From: Heterodera schachtii
Lineage: Eukaryota > Nematoda > Chromadorea > Rhabditida > Heteroderidae
Length of the DNA: 64,000 bases
Reading direction: 5' to 3'
Assembly (NCBI GenBank): GCA_023374025.1
Contig: SIJG01000022.1
Span: forward strand, 806,001-870,000
Shown: positions 1 to 11,100 of the stretch, piece by piece
Layout of the letters: each line of letters starts with the position of its first letter
Position numbering within the stretch: position 1 is the first letter of the stretch
The notes under the pieces: generated by a model
Database searches by the model: none
Seen by the model: only the letters and a program-made list of their open reading frames with translations
What the model was told of the DNA's origin: nothing
Program-made: the position numbers and the translations under genes

Positions 1-909
1 AAAGGCATTTAGGGAAACCACAGACATTTGGCAACCCGACATTTAGGGACCCGACATTTGGGGACTTTATTAAAACAAAAAAATTATTAAGAAGTTTAAT
101 TTTAAGCCCAAAATTAGACAAAATTACATCTGCTTTAGCAAGAGTTATCCATTGCAAGAAAAAATTAAATAATATTTTAAAAATTAACTCTTTTTCCGGA
201 CTCACCGCGAGGAGGTAGCAGAAGAGTTCCAAAAAAAGTATTCGTTACGAACAGTCACCCGAAAGATAAGAAACAGAAAAGATGACCCAGCATTTTGTTG
301 CAGTATGCAAATAGACATCAAAGTCGTCTGGAATTTTTGAATGCCCTTGACGGGTTTCTGTTCCCGTTGGCCCTTGGGAAAGGCACTTCAAATAAAAGTT
401 TAAAAAGGGTGTACTGTACATAAAAATGTATTTGTCTATTGTTTGTGGTTAGTATGCGCTCAAAATTCTGCTACCTCCTCGCGGTGAGTCCGGAAAAAGA
501 GTTAATTTTTAAAATATTATTTAATTTTTTCTTGCAATGGATAACTCTTGCTAAAGCAGATGTAATTTTGTCTAATTTTGGGCTTAAAATTAAACTTCTT
601 AATAATTTTTTGTTTTAATAAAGTCCCCAAATGTCGGGTCCCTAAATGACGGGTTGCCAAATGTCTGTGGTTTCCCTAAATGCCTTTTGCTCAAATGTCG
701 TTCGGTCCCCAAATGTCGGGTCCCCAAATGTCGGGTTCCCTAAGTGTCGGATCCCCAAAAGTCAGGTCCCCAAATGTCGGGATCCCCAAATGTCGGGTTC
801 CCTAAGTGTCGGGTCCCCAAAAGTCGGGTCCCCAAATGTCGGGATCCCCAAAAGTCGGGTCCCCAAATGTCGGGTCCCCAAGTTGCAAATCCCCAAAAGT
901 CGGGTAGCC
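1..909. mobile_element. Foldback element with tandem-repeat arm (GTCCCCAAATGTCGG family), left end outside window
   Basis: Bases about 1-232 and 465-690 are inverted copies of each other: both contain the stretch running from TCTGCTTTAGCAAGAG-like sequence to CCGGACTCACCGCGAGGAGG. Outside the right arm, 690-909 is an array of about 15-19-bp units of the type GTCCCCAAATGTCGG, with variants (CCCTAAGTGTCGG, CCCCAAAAGTCGG). The element ends at the inverted form of GGCTACCCGAC at 899-909, the same terminus as the complete copies at 57488 and 63045. The 230-bp centre is conserved, in opposite orientation, in the copy at 57488. No transposase is visible. ORFs crossing the array are repeat translations and not genes. 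Confidence 0.85.
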
Positions 910-1139
910 TACCGGTGGGGCGGGGGGGGGACAGAACTCAAAAATTCGGTTTTTAGGGGCGTATTTTTCTTTTTCTAGAAATCCCGTATTAGAGTGAGGT
1001 ATTTTACAGGAATTTAACGAAGTGGGGGAACGACCTCGAGGATGGACCGGTTACTGGGCATGCCGTTAAAAAAACTCCCACAGTACATCAAGGCAATGCC
1101 CGTCCTTTTGGGCGCACACCGTGCAACTGTGCCATTCCA

Positions 1140-4100
1140 TGCGATAAATGCCCTCCTCGGCGGAATAGCGAATGGCGAGGAGCTGAAATTGTGACGTCAT
1201 CAATTTCAAACTCAAAAGAAAAAACAGCAAAAATTATAAGTTTATCTTAGGGTAGGTCGGGACCGGGAATTTTGGGCAAAAGGAAAACCGGGAATTTTTG
1301 GCTGGGAAAACCGGGAATTTCCAGGTCCCGGTCAAAACCGGGACTTCAGTACTCAGTTGTCCGTGTTTTGGTTCCCGGTCGCGACCTACCCCAGTTTATC
1401 TCTTTAAAATCTTTAAAGAAATTTTGAAAAGACATTTTTAATTTCTTGAAAAAATAAAAAACTGCCGGCGGTGGAGGAAATTTTGCACACCAATAAAAAA
1501 AAAAAATTTAAACCTAAAATTGTCTCTGAAAACCGTAAAAAGAAAAAAAATATACACATAAATTTGGAAAAATATTTTTAAAAATCATAGAAATGTAAAA
1601 AACTAACAAAACTTTTTTAGAACAAAATTGGGAGGGAGAGAAACGAGCTGCTTCATGTATTACTGAAAATACGAATTCCAAATTAATTTTTGAAAAGATC
1701 GGAAAAAATAAAATTAATAATGTACAAAAAGCTAGTCAATGGAAGAAGCCACAGGCAATTTCTGAAAATTTAAAAAACATTTTTGCTTGTGGACCATTGT
1801 TTCTTTGTTAGGGGTAAAAAGCCCCATAAAACCAAAAAATATTTTGCGCAGAATTAAAAATTTAAGACACAAAAAATGCTGTTTAAAAACCCATTCATTC
1901 ACCCACTTCCTCCTCCTCGCCCTCCGCCTGCTCTCCTCCGCCCGCCTGGGGCGTGCCGTACGCGTCGCCGTTGGCGGCATTTGCGTCGCCGCCAATTTGG
2001 ACGTCCATTGAGCGGCCGAAGCCCACCCGTGCGCCGCAAATGGTCACAATGTGCAGCCGCCCGCGCGGCCGCTCCACCAGCCGAATGCACGGCGCGTTGC
2101 GCGCAATTTCCTCTGCCAGGGAAAACGCCGTTTACAAAGCGGGCATTGGCACAAAAAGTAATAATAATGAGGGGCAGTTCAGCACTCACTCCGTTACTCT
2201 CCCATTCATACATGCATGTTCTTCCCTCCCGCCGTTTCCCCGCCGCATCGTTTCCCCACCCCGAGAATCTTTTAAAAAAAAAAAATTTGCTAACTTAGAA
2301 AATTTTTAAGAAAAAAATCTTAGAGAATTTCTTATAAGAAAATTCTAAGAAAAAAAGTTTTCGAGATTTTTTTGAAAAATCTTAGTAATTCGCCATAAAA
2401 ATTTCTCAAATAATTTTTTCTTAGAATTTTCTTATAAAAAAACTCTCTAAGATTTTTTTTTTCTTGAAAAAGACAGCGGGGGTGTCTCGGGACCGATTTT
2501 TCATTCGAAGGACCAAATTTTTCTCCGACGCCGGGGGAAGGGTGGGGGCTCGCAGTCACTGGGCCTTTCCAGTGATTTTTTTTTGAAAAAATAGCTGGAA
2601 ATTTTTTTTTAATTTAATTTTTCTTTTCGTACATCCACCAATCACACCACACCTTCTTGCTGCCGTCGTGCAATTTCCTCGTTTTGGCGTTCCGTGCGGC
2701 TGCCACTGCTCCACGCGCCATCACTGTCCGCCTCCGCCCCGCTGCCCGACGCGTCGCCGTCGGCTGCTGCCGAACGTCTTGGGGCAGAAGAAAATGACGA
2801 CGACACCTGTGCAAAATTTACCAAAAGTGAAGTGAACCCTGTCGTAATTTTATATTAAAAAAACGAACAACGCAACATTTTTGTCAAATAAAAAAAAAAA
2901 ATTTCTAAAAACCCAACGTTTTACTAAATTAAAAAAAAAACAAAACTCCTGTACGAAATTAGTCGTGTCATAAATATTGTCCTAATCTTGTGAATCCTCA
3001 TGCTTTTGTTGAACATAACTAGTGGCATTCGAAGAGTCAAATTTTTTGAGGGGCAATGTTTATGACTACGACCAAATTAAAGAATGCACTAACACAGGCC
3101 CGTATCCAGAAAAAAATTTCGGGGAGGGCACCCGAAGAGCTTTTTTTTTTTGCTCTTCGGGCCAACACAAAATTTTCGCAGCAGTATTATTTCCAAAGTC
3201 TCCAGCGCTGGAGGCAAAAAACAGGAATTAGCGCCGAAAAATCGCAGCTTTTGCCATTTTGGGCTCAAATTTTCAAAAAATAATGGTTAAATTCGGGCCC
3301 GGCGGTGCCGATAGGCGCCGCCGGGAAAAATTTTGGAAAATTTAATGCAATCTGATAAGAAAATATGCTAAATTTTCAGAAAACTTTCCCATTTTTGCTT
3401 GAAAATTTTTTGATTTTTCATTTCGGGGGGGCACGTGCCCCCCCATCCCCCCCCCCCTAGATACGGGCCTGCAATACAATAAGTAACCCCATTCCCGTAT
3501 CATTTCCTCCCACAGAAAAATTTAAAAAGAAATTTCAAAAAAATCTAATAAAAATTAAAGAAAAAAAAGTATTTCATCATAAATTTTGAATAAAAAGGTA
3601 GTTGAGTTTCTCAAAACAAAAATTTTCTTGTAATTTTGATAAGAAAATAATTTTAAAATTTTTTAGAAAATTTCTGGGTAGGGGGAGGGGGAAATAACGG
3701 GAACAGGACAAAATCCCGCCGCCGAAATCACGCCGGGACAAAATCACGCCACTAGAAATTTTTCAAAAAATTTTAAACCTAGAATTTTTCAAGAAAAATT
3801 CTTAGAAAATTTTTTTATAAGAAAATTTGCAAGAAAAAAAATTTGAGAAATCTTCAGCGAATTTTTTTTTTGGAATTTTATGGTAAATTACTAAGTTTTT
3901 CTTGAAAATTTTCCATAAAAAAAATTTTTTCTTGAAATTTCTTATAAAAAAGTTTTTATAACAATAAGATTTTTTTCTTGAAAAAATTCTAAGTTTGAAA
4001 ATTTTTTAAAACATTTCTAGCGGCGTTATTTCGGCCGGCGTGATTTTGGGGTGCACCCGAAATAACCGACACCCGCCAATTTTTTGGCAATTTTTTTTAA

Positions 4101-6507
4101 ACGACCCCTGTCAAAAAAGCACTGCGCCATGACAACATTTTTCATTACAAAAAACGGACCCCTGCCCAAATTTCGTCGTCGTCCACCGCCGCCGCCCTTT
4201 CCATCAGTGCCCGTTTCGGGGATCGCTTCTCGTAACACTCGCCGCCGACGAGGAACGAGCAGCGGTCCACCAGGTCAAGCGTCAGCTCGGCCACGTCCAC
4301 CTCCTCTTGGCGGGCATTCTGACAATGGAAAGTGCCATTCAGAGCGCCCAAAAGGAGCAAAAAGACGAAGGAGTACAAGAAAAGCACCGAGAAAACAAAC
4401 GAAAAAAAAAAATTTTTCAAAAATTTTTTCACAACCAGGCATAAAAAAATTTTCTAAGAAAATTAATTTTTTTTTTTTTTTTTGTATTTATATTAAAAAA
4501 GTCTAGTCAAAAATATTAAAAAAAAAAATTTCACACCCAATCTAATAAAATTTCACTAAAAAAACTGCAAATATTCTAATGAAATTCGGTTTTTTTTTTA
4601 TAAAGTGTCAGTTTACCTGGTCTTTTTATGAAAAAATATTTTGTAGGGCCTAATTTTGAAGATTTGGCACACCTGGACAAAATCGTCGCCCAAAATTCGA
4701 TTCGCTCGGCGCCGAAACGCCCGCTTTGACCATTTCGGGGTTCCGCTGGACGAAGCGGAGGACGCCAGGGCACCGGCGGCACTGCCATCGCCGCCAATTT
4801 GGTCGTATTGGCCCGTGTCGGCATTGAACTTGTAGCACAAATGGGGCGCACTCGGGTGGAAAAACAGTGCCGAGTTCTGCGCAAATGAAACAAAAATAAG
4901 GGTCACAAAAAATTAAGCGGTTTTTCGATTTTGCCATTTTTCTCCGTCCAAAAAAAATTTTTTATTTTTTTTAACTTTCCCAGGGGAATGGGTAATCAAG
5001 GGCACCAAATTGGTAATGCTACTTTTGCCCATTGCGCACCGATTTTTTCTTAAAAATTTAATGTCCTATAAATTGGTCAAATAAATATTGCCGGGATTCG
5101 GGGGAGCGGGTCGCAATAGACATTTAATTCGGCAATTCAGAACACGAATTCGAACCAAAAGTCGAAAAGTTAATTTTCCGAATTTTGCGTTTATGGCCTA
5201 AAACAACATGGACACAGTTGCTTTCATTGTAACGCATTTAATTTTCTAGTGTTTAAGTCATAAATGAAAAATCCGTAAAATTTTTAATTTTCGACCTTTT
5301 TGTTCGACCTCGGGTTTCGACTGTCCGAATTGAATGTAATATTGTGAACTGAGTCACCGAAAACATCCAGACAATTTCAGGAGATTATTTGGTAATCAAA
5401 AACCATTGTAACAATAAAAAAATGGATCTTCTATGCAGATTCTAAAAAAATTGAGAATTTTGAAGTTTAGATTTTCGACTTTTTATTTGAATTCGGGTAC
5501 GGGATTCGAAAACGGTCAAAATGGATGTCAGATTCGTGTTCAGCGACCCCGAAAACCCTTTATAAACATATTTTCAGTGCCTTTTCAAAAGTTAAATATT
5601 TTTTTCAAAAAAAGAGTTCCTACCATCGGTAGTATTACCGATTATTTTCTAAAAAGCATCTAAAATGGCTGACCGGCTCGTAGAAATAGCCGGTTTCGGC
5701 ATTGTAAAAGAGGGCCCACTCGTCCGCCCAGCGGAAGCCGAGCGAGGCCAATTGGTCGCTGTGCTGTTGCTGCACCACTTGGGCAGCCGCTTGGGTGACC
5801 ATCTCGGCGATGGACAACGGCTGCTGCTGCTGTTGCTGGAAAAAAATTTTCAAAAAATAATGGATGGCATTTTTGTATGATTTTATTGGCACTTTTACCG
5901 CTTGAGGATGGCTAACTTTTTTTGCGGCGGTTTTTTTCAAAATTTTTCTTGGGAACAGTTGGTTCTGCGGTGCCCGTAGAACCACAAGAAATTTTTTTTG
6001 TAGTATTTAATCAATTTGTTAACGGAATTTGTCCAAGAAATGACAAATTTTGCGATTTTTAGCCACTTTTTAAAAGAGAATTAAGGAAATTCATCAAATA
6101 ATTGCTAATTTCTGGAATTAAGCACGACATTTTTGAAAAATTTGGGTGAGGTAGGCCTTGGAGGGGGTACCAACAAGGAAACCCTAAATTTTAAGCAAAA
6201 AAAAAAATATTTTTTCTAAAAATTTAGGATATTTAGGGGTGTTGCCGCCCCCCCCCCCCGGGACCGCCCCCGGTATGCCATCCTAATCATTAAAATTTTT
6301 TTTCTTACTTACATAAACGAAACTTGTATTCAGCGCTTAAAATTGAAAAAAAAAATTACACGCCTAAAAAGCCCAAGCGATTTTTCAAAAAAAAACAAAA
6401 AAAAAAAAAAAAACAAAGTTCACACAAACCGTTCCATTTGCAGCGGTGTCGCCGTTTTGGGCAACGTTTTCATGAAGGGCAGCTGAGGAAAGCAGCCAAT
6501 CGTTCAT
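1140..6507 (-). CDS. AGGF1-like protein with OCRE domain and FHA-like segment (multi-exon, 3' end not resolved)
   Basis: Seven exons with matching phases: 6507..6430, 5835..5674, 4876..4673, 4318..4160, 2806..2653, 2112..1907 and about 1189..1140. The start is ATG at 6507 (MNDWLLSS). Exon 2 has a Gln-rich helix and then YNAETGYFYEP (about residues 70-80). Exon 3 continues with CYKFNADTGQYDQI. Repeated aromatic Y-N-x-x-T-G-x-Y/F is the signature of the OCRE domain. Exon 5 is acidic and Ser-rich. Exon 6 reads PCIRLVERPRGRLHIV...VGFGRSMDVQIGG, like the first strands of an FHA domain (GR-S). OCRE followed by FHA is the order in AGGF1 (angiogenic factor with G-patch and FHA), a nuclear RNA-processing or signalling factor. 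The G-patch is not visible and would lie beyond the left edge. Exons are GC-rich against AT-rich introns. The AGGF1 name is an inference; the OCRE call is stronger. Confidence 0.7.
1248..1393. mobile_element. 146-bp hAT-type MITE, 8-bp target duplication
   Basis: Termini are TAGGGTAGGTCG and, inverted, TGGGGTAGGTCG (YARNG form). The flanks carry a perfect 8-bp duplication, GTTTATCT, at 1240-1247 and 1394-1401. The interior is degenerate CCGGGAATTTT / ACCGGGA repeats, shared with the copies at 6862-7030 and around 31750-32790. The element is too short to code. Confidence 0.88.
3095..3471. mobile_element. MITE with CAGGCCCGTATC inverted termini
   Basis: The ends are CAGGCCCGTATC and GATACGGGCCTG. 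The interior holds one copy of the dispersed GC hairpin (3299-3324) and a palindromic GGGGGGGCACGTGCCCCCCC-like stretch near 3425-3445. No convincing target duplication: the 8-bp flanks are only partly alike. It sits in the intron between exons 5 and 4 of the AGGF1-like gene. Confidence 0.7.
3299..3324. repeat. Dispersed GC-rich hairpin repeat (reference copy)
   Basis: Reads CCGGCGGTGCC, four bases, GGCGCCGCCGG: an almost perfect 11-bp stem with a short loop, set in very AT-rich DNA. Near-identical copies are at about 7190-7211, 27174-27199, 32380-32405, 32851-32879, 59268-59293 and 59397-59421, with fragments near 8565 and 54650. They are often followed by GGAAAATTTTTTG and preceded by a T-run with GCGGCGC. 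Confidence 0.85.
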
Positions 6508-6758
6508 TTGGACAGAAAAATGAATGAATTAAGCCGTTGCAAAATGTGTGGGGTTGTATTATACCTAAGTAGTGGGATAATTACTATTTCTTAAAAAATC
6601 AAAATTCATTTCCTTTTGCGAGCGCTTCACTACCAAAAAATAAAAAATACATTTGTAAGAATGGAGGTCTGCGTGAAAAATTAGAGAAGGAAATTGGTGG
6701 AGAAGGAGAAATTTTTAAGAAAAAAATTAGGTAAATAATTTATTTTAATTTAAGTTTA

Positions 6759-6825
6759 TCCATGGTTTAGTGGCTAACCTTCTGCCTTTCATTATTTGTC
6801 GCTTTGGTTCAATTCCCCATTGGAA
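6759..6825 (+). pseudogene. tRNA-Glu(TTC)-like relic or tRNA-derived SINE head
   Basis: The sequence has an A-box-like ATGGTTTAGTGGCTA, a CTTTCAT anticodon-loop-like stretch, and a B box, GGTTCAATTCC. The order and spacing are those of tRNA-Glu. The stems are eroded: the T-arm reads CTTTGGTTCAATTCCCCAT and the acceptor ends match only partly. It is followed at once by AT-rich DNA and the hAT MITE at 6862. It could be a SINE head. Similar but weaker A/B-box pairs occur near 32115-32175 and 52275-52340. Confidence 0.5.
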
Positions 6826-6861
6826 TAGAAAATGTTCCATTTTTTCTTTATGCATATTATT

Positions 6862-7030
6862 TAGAGTTGAGCGGGACCGGGAATTTTGGACAAAACCGGG
6901 ACCGGGATCATTTCGGGTTGAAAAACCGGGACTTTTTGGCTGGGAAAACCGGGAATTTCCTGGTCCCGGTCAAAACCGGGACTTCGGTACTCAGTTGTCC
7001 GCGTTTTGGTCCCGGTCCCGCTCAACTCTA
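6862..7030. mobile_element. 169-bp hAT-type MITE, 8-bp target duplication
   Basis: Terminal inverted repeats are exact over about 20 bp (TAGAGTTGAGCGGGACCGGG and its complement). They fit the YARNG rule of hAT elements. The flanking duplication ATATTATT is perfect (6854-6861 and 7031-7038). The interior is the same CCGGGAATTT repeat as the element at 1248. The clean ends and duplication suggest a fairly recent insertion. Confidence 0.92.
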
Positions 7031-7039
7031 ATATTATTT

Positions 7040-8190
7040 CAATTTAAATTTGATTAATAAAAAATATTTCAACTTAAAAAATTATTATTTTTTCTTTTTT
7101 TAAACCGCTTAAACTCCAAAATTAAACAAAGGTTTGATCATTCTTAGGACAAGCTGTTAATGTATTTTACTTATTCAAGTTTTTATCGACGGCGCCTATC
7201 GGCACCGCCGGAGCCCCCCCCCCCCCCAATGTTCCCAAAAAGGTTTTTGAAAAACCGCGTCTCAGAAAAACGATTTAAAAGCAAAAAATGAAAAATGTAA
7301 GATTGTCAATTTACGAAGAAAAATAGAAAATTCTCAAAATAAATTTTCGGCATCGAATCTTTTGGAATTTTAAAATAATAGGTAGTTTTAACGAAAATAA
7401 GTTTTTACAGGTACCGTCGAAAAGGTATGTGCAGGCTTATTTTTTTATACTAATAATTTATAAAATATAATTTTATTAAATTTTTTGACAATTTTTTTCA
7501 TTAAAAAAATTTTTTCAACGTTTCCCGGCGGGATTCCCGTTAAAACTGACGGGAATTTTTATCGGAAAAAGACAGGAAAAAAGTTTAGGTGTATTAAATC
7601 TTAAAATTTTATCTAAAAAGCAACAAAATTGAGCCAAATCAGTATTGAGATGCATAATTTTTGACTGAAAATTTTATAAATTTTCGAGATGAATTTTTGA
7701 GAAAATTATTTTTATTAGGGGTGTATTTTCAGAAATCTAAGGGATGTATTTTTCATTTTTATTGCATTTTGGTTAATAAATTGGGCAAAACGCCAAAATA
7801 GTTCAAAATAATTTTTTTCAAAATTTTTTAGATTTTTCGGTTCTAAAAATTAAAACCTGGAAAATAGGCACTAATAAACAGATTTATGCAACAATATATG
7901 GTAGCGAGTTAGTCGTGCTATTTTTACTGACCACCAAAATAAACCACGGACCCGAACTCAACAAAATGTCAAATCATTTTTTTAATGAAAATTATCCCCA
8001 AGAATATTAGCCATAAATATATTTTTTCAGTTGCCTTTTTATCGGATTTTAAATGTCGAAGAAATCTGTATTTGAAAAATTCAACTTTTCCAACTTTTTG
8101 TTCGAGTTCAGATCCGAAGCTTAGAGTATTTCGAAATTCTCAATTAGTAAAGATTAACAAAAAAACAAAAATTCTCAGTTTATCCGCTTT
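7040..8190. other. No gene seen; AT-rich spacer with one hairpin copy
   Basis: No supported exon. It contains a copy of the GC hairpin at about 7190-7211, a C-run beside it and long A/T tracts. A 60-80-codon ORF on the + strand near 7985-8250 overlaps the kinase-like exon antisense and has no recognisable family. Confidence 0.6.
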
Positions 8191-8196
8191 TGGCGT

Positions 8197-11100
8197 TCAT
8201 TGTCCATTACAATGCTTTCGTTTTGCCAACGTTGAAAGGAGTTCTTTTTGATGTTTTTTCACTTTTTCCAGCATTGATCGCATGCTTTTCAAAATTTCAC
8301 GGCGCTTTTCATCAAAAAAACTCGTTCTTTGAATTTCCATCTCAATCGAACGGCTCAGAAAGTCGGCATCTGCCGTGCCAAAGAACGACATTTTGTCCAC
8401 ATTTTCTATTTTTGGTGCACATTTTCCTTCCAAAAAGTCGAGAATTTCGGTGGCACTCATTCGTTTTGTCGGGTCAGCGCCCAAAATATTCTGAAATGGC
8501 ATTAGGAGTGAAAACAGCTATACACATACAGGCCGTAGCCAGATAGGAGAATTCTTTTCCCCCTATCGGCACCGCCATTTTACCTTATTTTTTTTTTGAA
8601 ATTTTGACGCCAAAATGGCAAAAATTAGTCCATTTTTGGCGAACAATGCCTATAAATTCCAGCAGTTTTTGCTTTCCGGCGCTGAAATTTTTAAAATAAC
8701 ACCGGTGAAAATTTTTTGGTTCGAAAAGCAAGAGAAAAAAGATCTTCGAATAATTCTTTTCGGCAATAATTAAATTTTCGAATGGGGCTCATTTGCACGG
8801 ATAAGCCGTATTTCGAATTGGCTCCATCCCCTATGTATATATCTTATAAATCTGTTGTTAATTTAAAATGAGGAATTAAAAATAGAAATCGTTTGACCGT
8901 TAAAAGAAAAACAATTTCCGGCATATTTTGCTGGCACCAAAGCTCCAAAATGATCTGAACAACTTCTCTGTATCTATTCCACCATTGAGCTGATCCAACA
9001 TTTGGCAATTCGGCAGTGTTATTTCTGAATTATGTTTTCATTTTTTTTTGGATCATTTATTTATAAAAGGTTGGAGAGTTTTAAATATTTTAAAAATTTG
9101 AACACTCGAAAAAAATTCAAATCGGTTCTAAATCGCACACTTTAACCAAAAATAGCATGGTAACAGTATTACAAATAATAGCTTTGTAAATTAAAAATTT
9201 TCTAACTATGAACTTAAATGTCTAAATTCAGTTTTTATTTTAAAGGAATAATCACAAAATTCTTATTTAAATTACTTCATTAGGCCGATTTGAGCTCCAT
9301 TACATTCACTACTTGTTCCTGGCTGATCCGTGATCAGAAAACCACGATAAAATTCAGCAATTTTATCAATTTGCTCTTTTGTTGTCTTCTTAATTTGATT
9401 TTGTTTTTTGGAATAATTTATTTATTTGCTAACCTTTTTCTTTTGCGGATTAGTAATCTTCTCAAATATTGAATTTTGATAAAAATAATTCACCAGTAAA
9501 AGTTCATAAATTACAATCCCGGCCGACCAAATGTCCAGTTTTGTCGAAATCTGTAATTAAAATTAATTTTGATTTAAAAAACAGAACCCAGATCCGATTT
9601 CTAATTTATGAAATATAATTTCAATATTTAAAAATGACTCAAATCTATAAAATTTAATTAATATATATATAACATTTTAATATGTTTCCAAAATTTCAAA
9701 AACTTAAGGATTTCCCAATTATTGAAAGAGTTTAAATTTTAATTTAGAGAAGACATATAATAAATCCCATTTTCCGGGCTGACGCGTTTCGTAAATTCCG
9801 CCAATAGGTTCGAAAACAAAAAAATGTGTAACACTTAAAAATGCATAACTTGGCTTAATTTCAACCAAATTACTATTTATTGGTATCATTCAATAACATT
9901 ATTTATTCTCTAGCAAAAAACAATTTTATAAAAATTTTTCCTTGAATATAAAAAAAAGAAGTTATAAGATTAAAGTTTATATGTTTTTTACCATGTTCAT
10001 CATAGTATTATAGTCATTTAAAAATTTTAGTCATTAAAATTCAATTGAGCCTATTAATTTATATATTTGTACCCTAAGAATTATATGTTTATTATGTTTA
10101 TCTTTAAAATTTCGAAAAATTTCATTGAGCTTCATAACTTATTGAAATTTTATGTCCATACTTTTTTTATACTTAAGGAAAAAATTTAGCAATCATATGT
10201 TGATAGAGAATGGATTAAAGCTATTGAATGATACCATGAAATATTAATTTGCTTGAATTTGAGCCAAGTTATGAATTTTATGTGTTACACTTTTTTCTTT
10301 TCGAATCCATTGGCGGATTTAAAAAACGCTAGCACCTTTTTTTTTTGCTGATGGAGAGTTAAAATTTAAATTTATTTTTGATAAAATTTAATTTATAAAA
10401 TTGAAATTATGAATAAACCTTTTTGTCCAAATATTCCGGTGCCATGTATCGTCCATTAGCTGTTTGTGAGAAGTGATGATGACCCTCAATTTCATCGTCA
10501 TTAATTTTTTCAATGTTTCGCCCCATTTCCAAAGAGAATGCCCCCTCCAGTCCGATCAGCTTCAATGGAGTGCTTTCGACTTTGGAGAAAAGTCTTCGAA
10601 CGGAAGTGTTTTTATTAGGCACCAGCAAATTTTCAGGGTTAAAACGCAAATGCACGGCAACTGAAAAATAAAAAATTTTGACTTATGGCAAGAGAAAAAA
10701 GAATTGAAAAAGTTAAAAAATCGGTATTTCAATTCGCATGAATGGGTAAATTTTTTTAAAGTCATAAATTCTGGCGATTTTCAGAAGTCGCTGCTGAGCA
10801 GCTGATCGATCACATATTACTAGTCATTTGGTAAATCACATTAATTCCTTGACAAATTTGATAAAAAAGACAAATCACTATTAATAAAAGAAAATGGTGT
10901 GGAAAATTTCCCAGAATTTTTATTTTTGTGTTTTTTAATAATAAATTCATATTTTTGCGGCTTTTTCATCTGTGATCAATGCACATTTCTGACGAAGAAA
11001 TTTTAAAATTTAAAAATTAATTAAATATTCGTTTAACAATTGAGTTAGACGGGGACCGGTAAATTGGACACCAGAAAATTTGATACCGGAAAAGTGGACA

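Noticed and set aside
646..978. Apparent 110-codon ORF rich in SPNVGSPKV-type repeats
   Set aside because: It is a translation of the GTCCCCAAATGTCGG array in a foldback arm. The same happens on both strands and in several frames at 57.4-58.8 kb and 63.0-63.4 kb.
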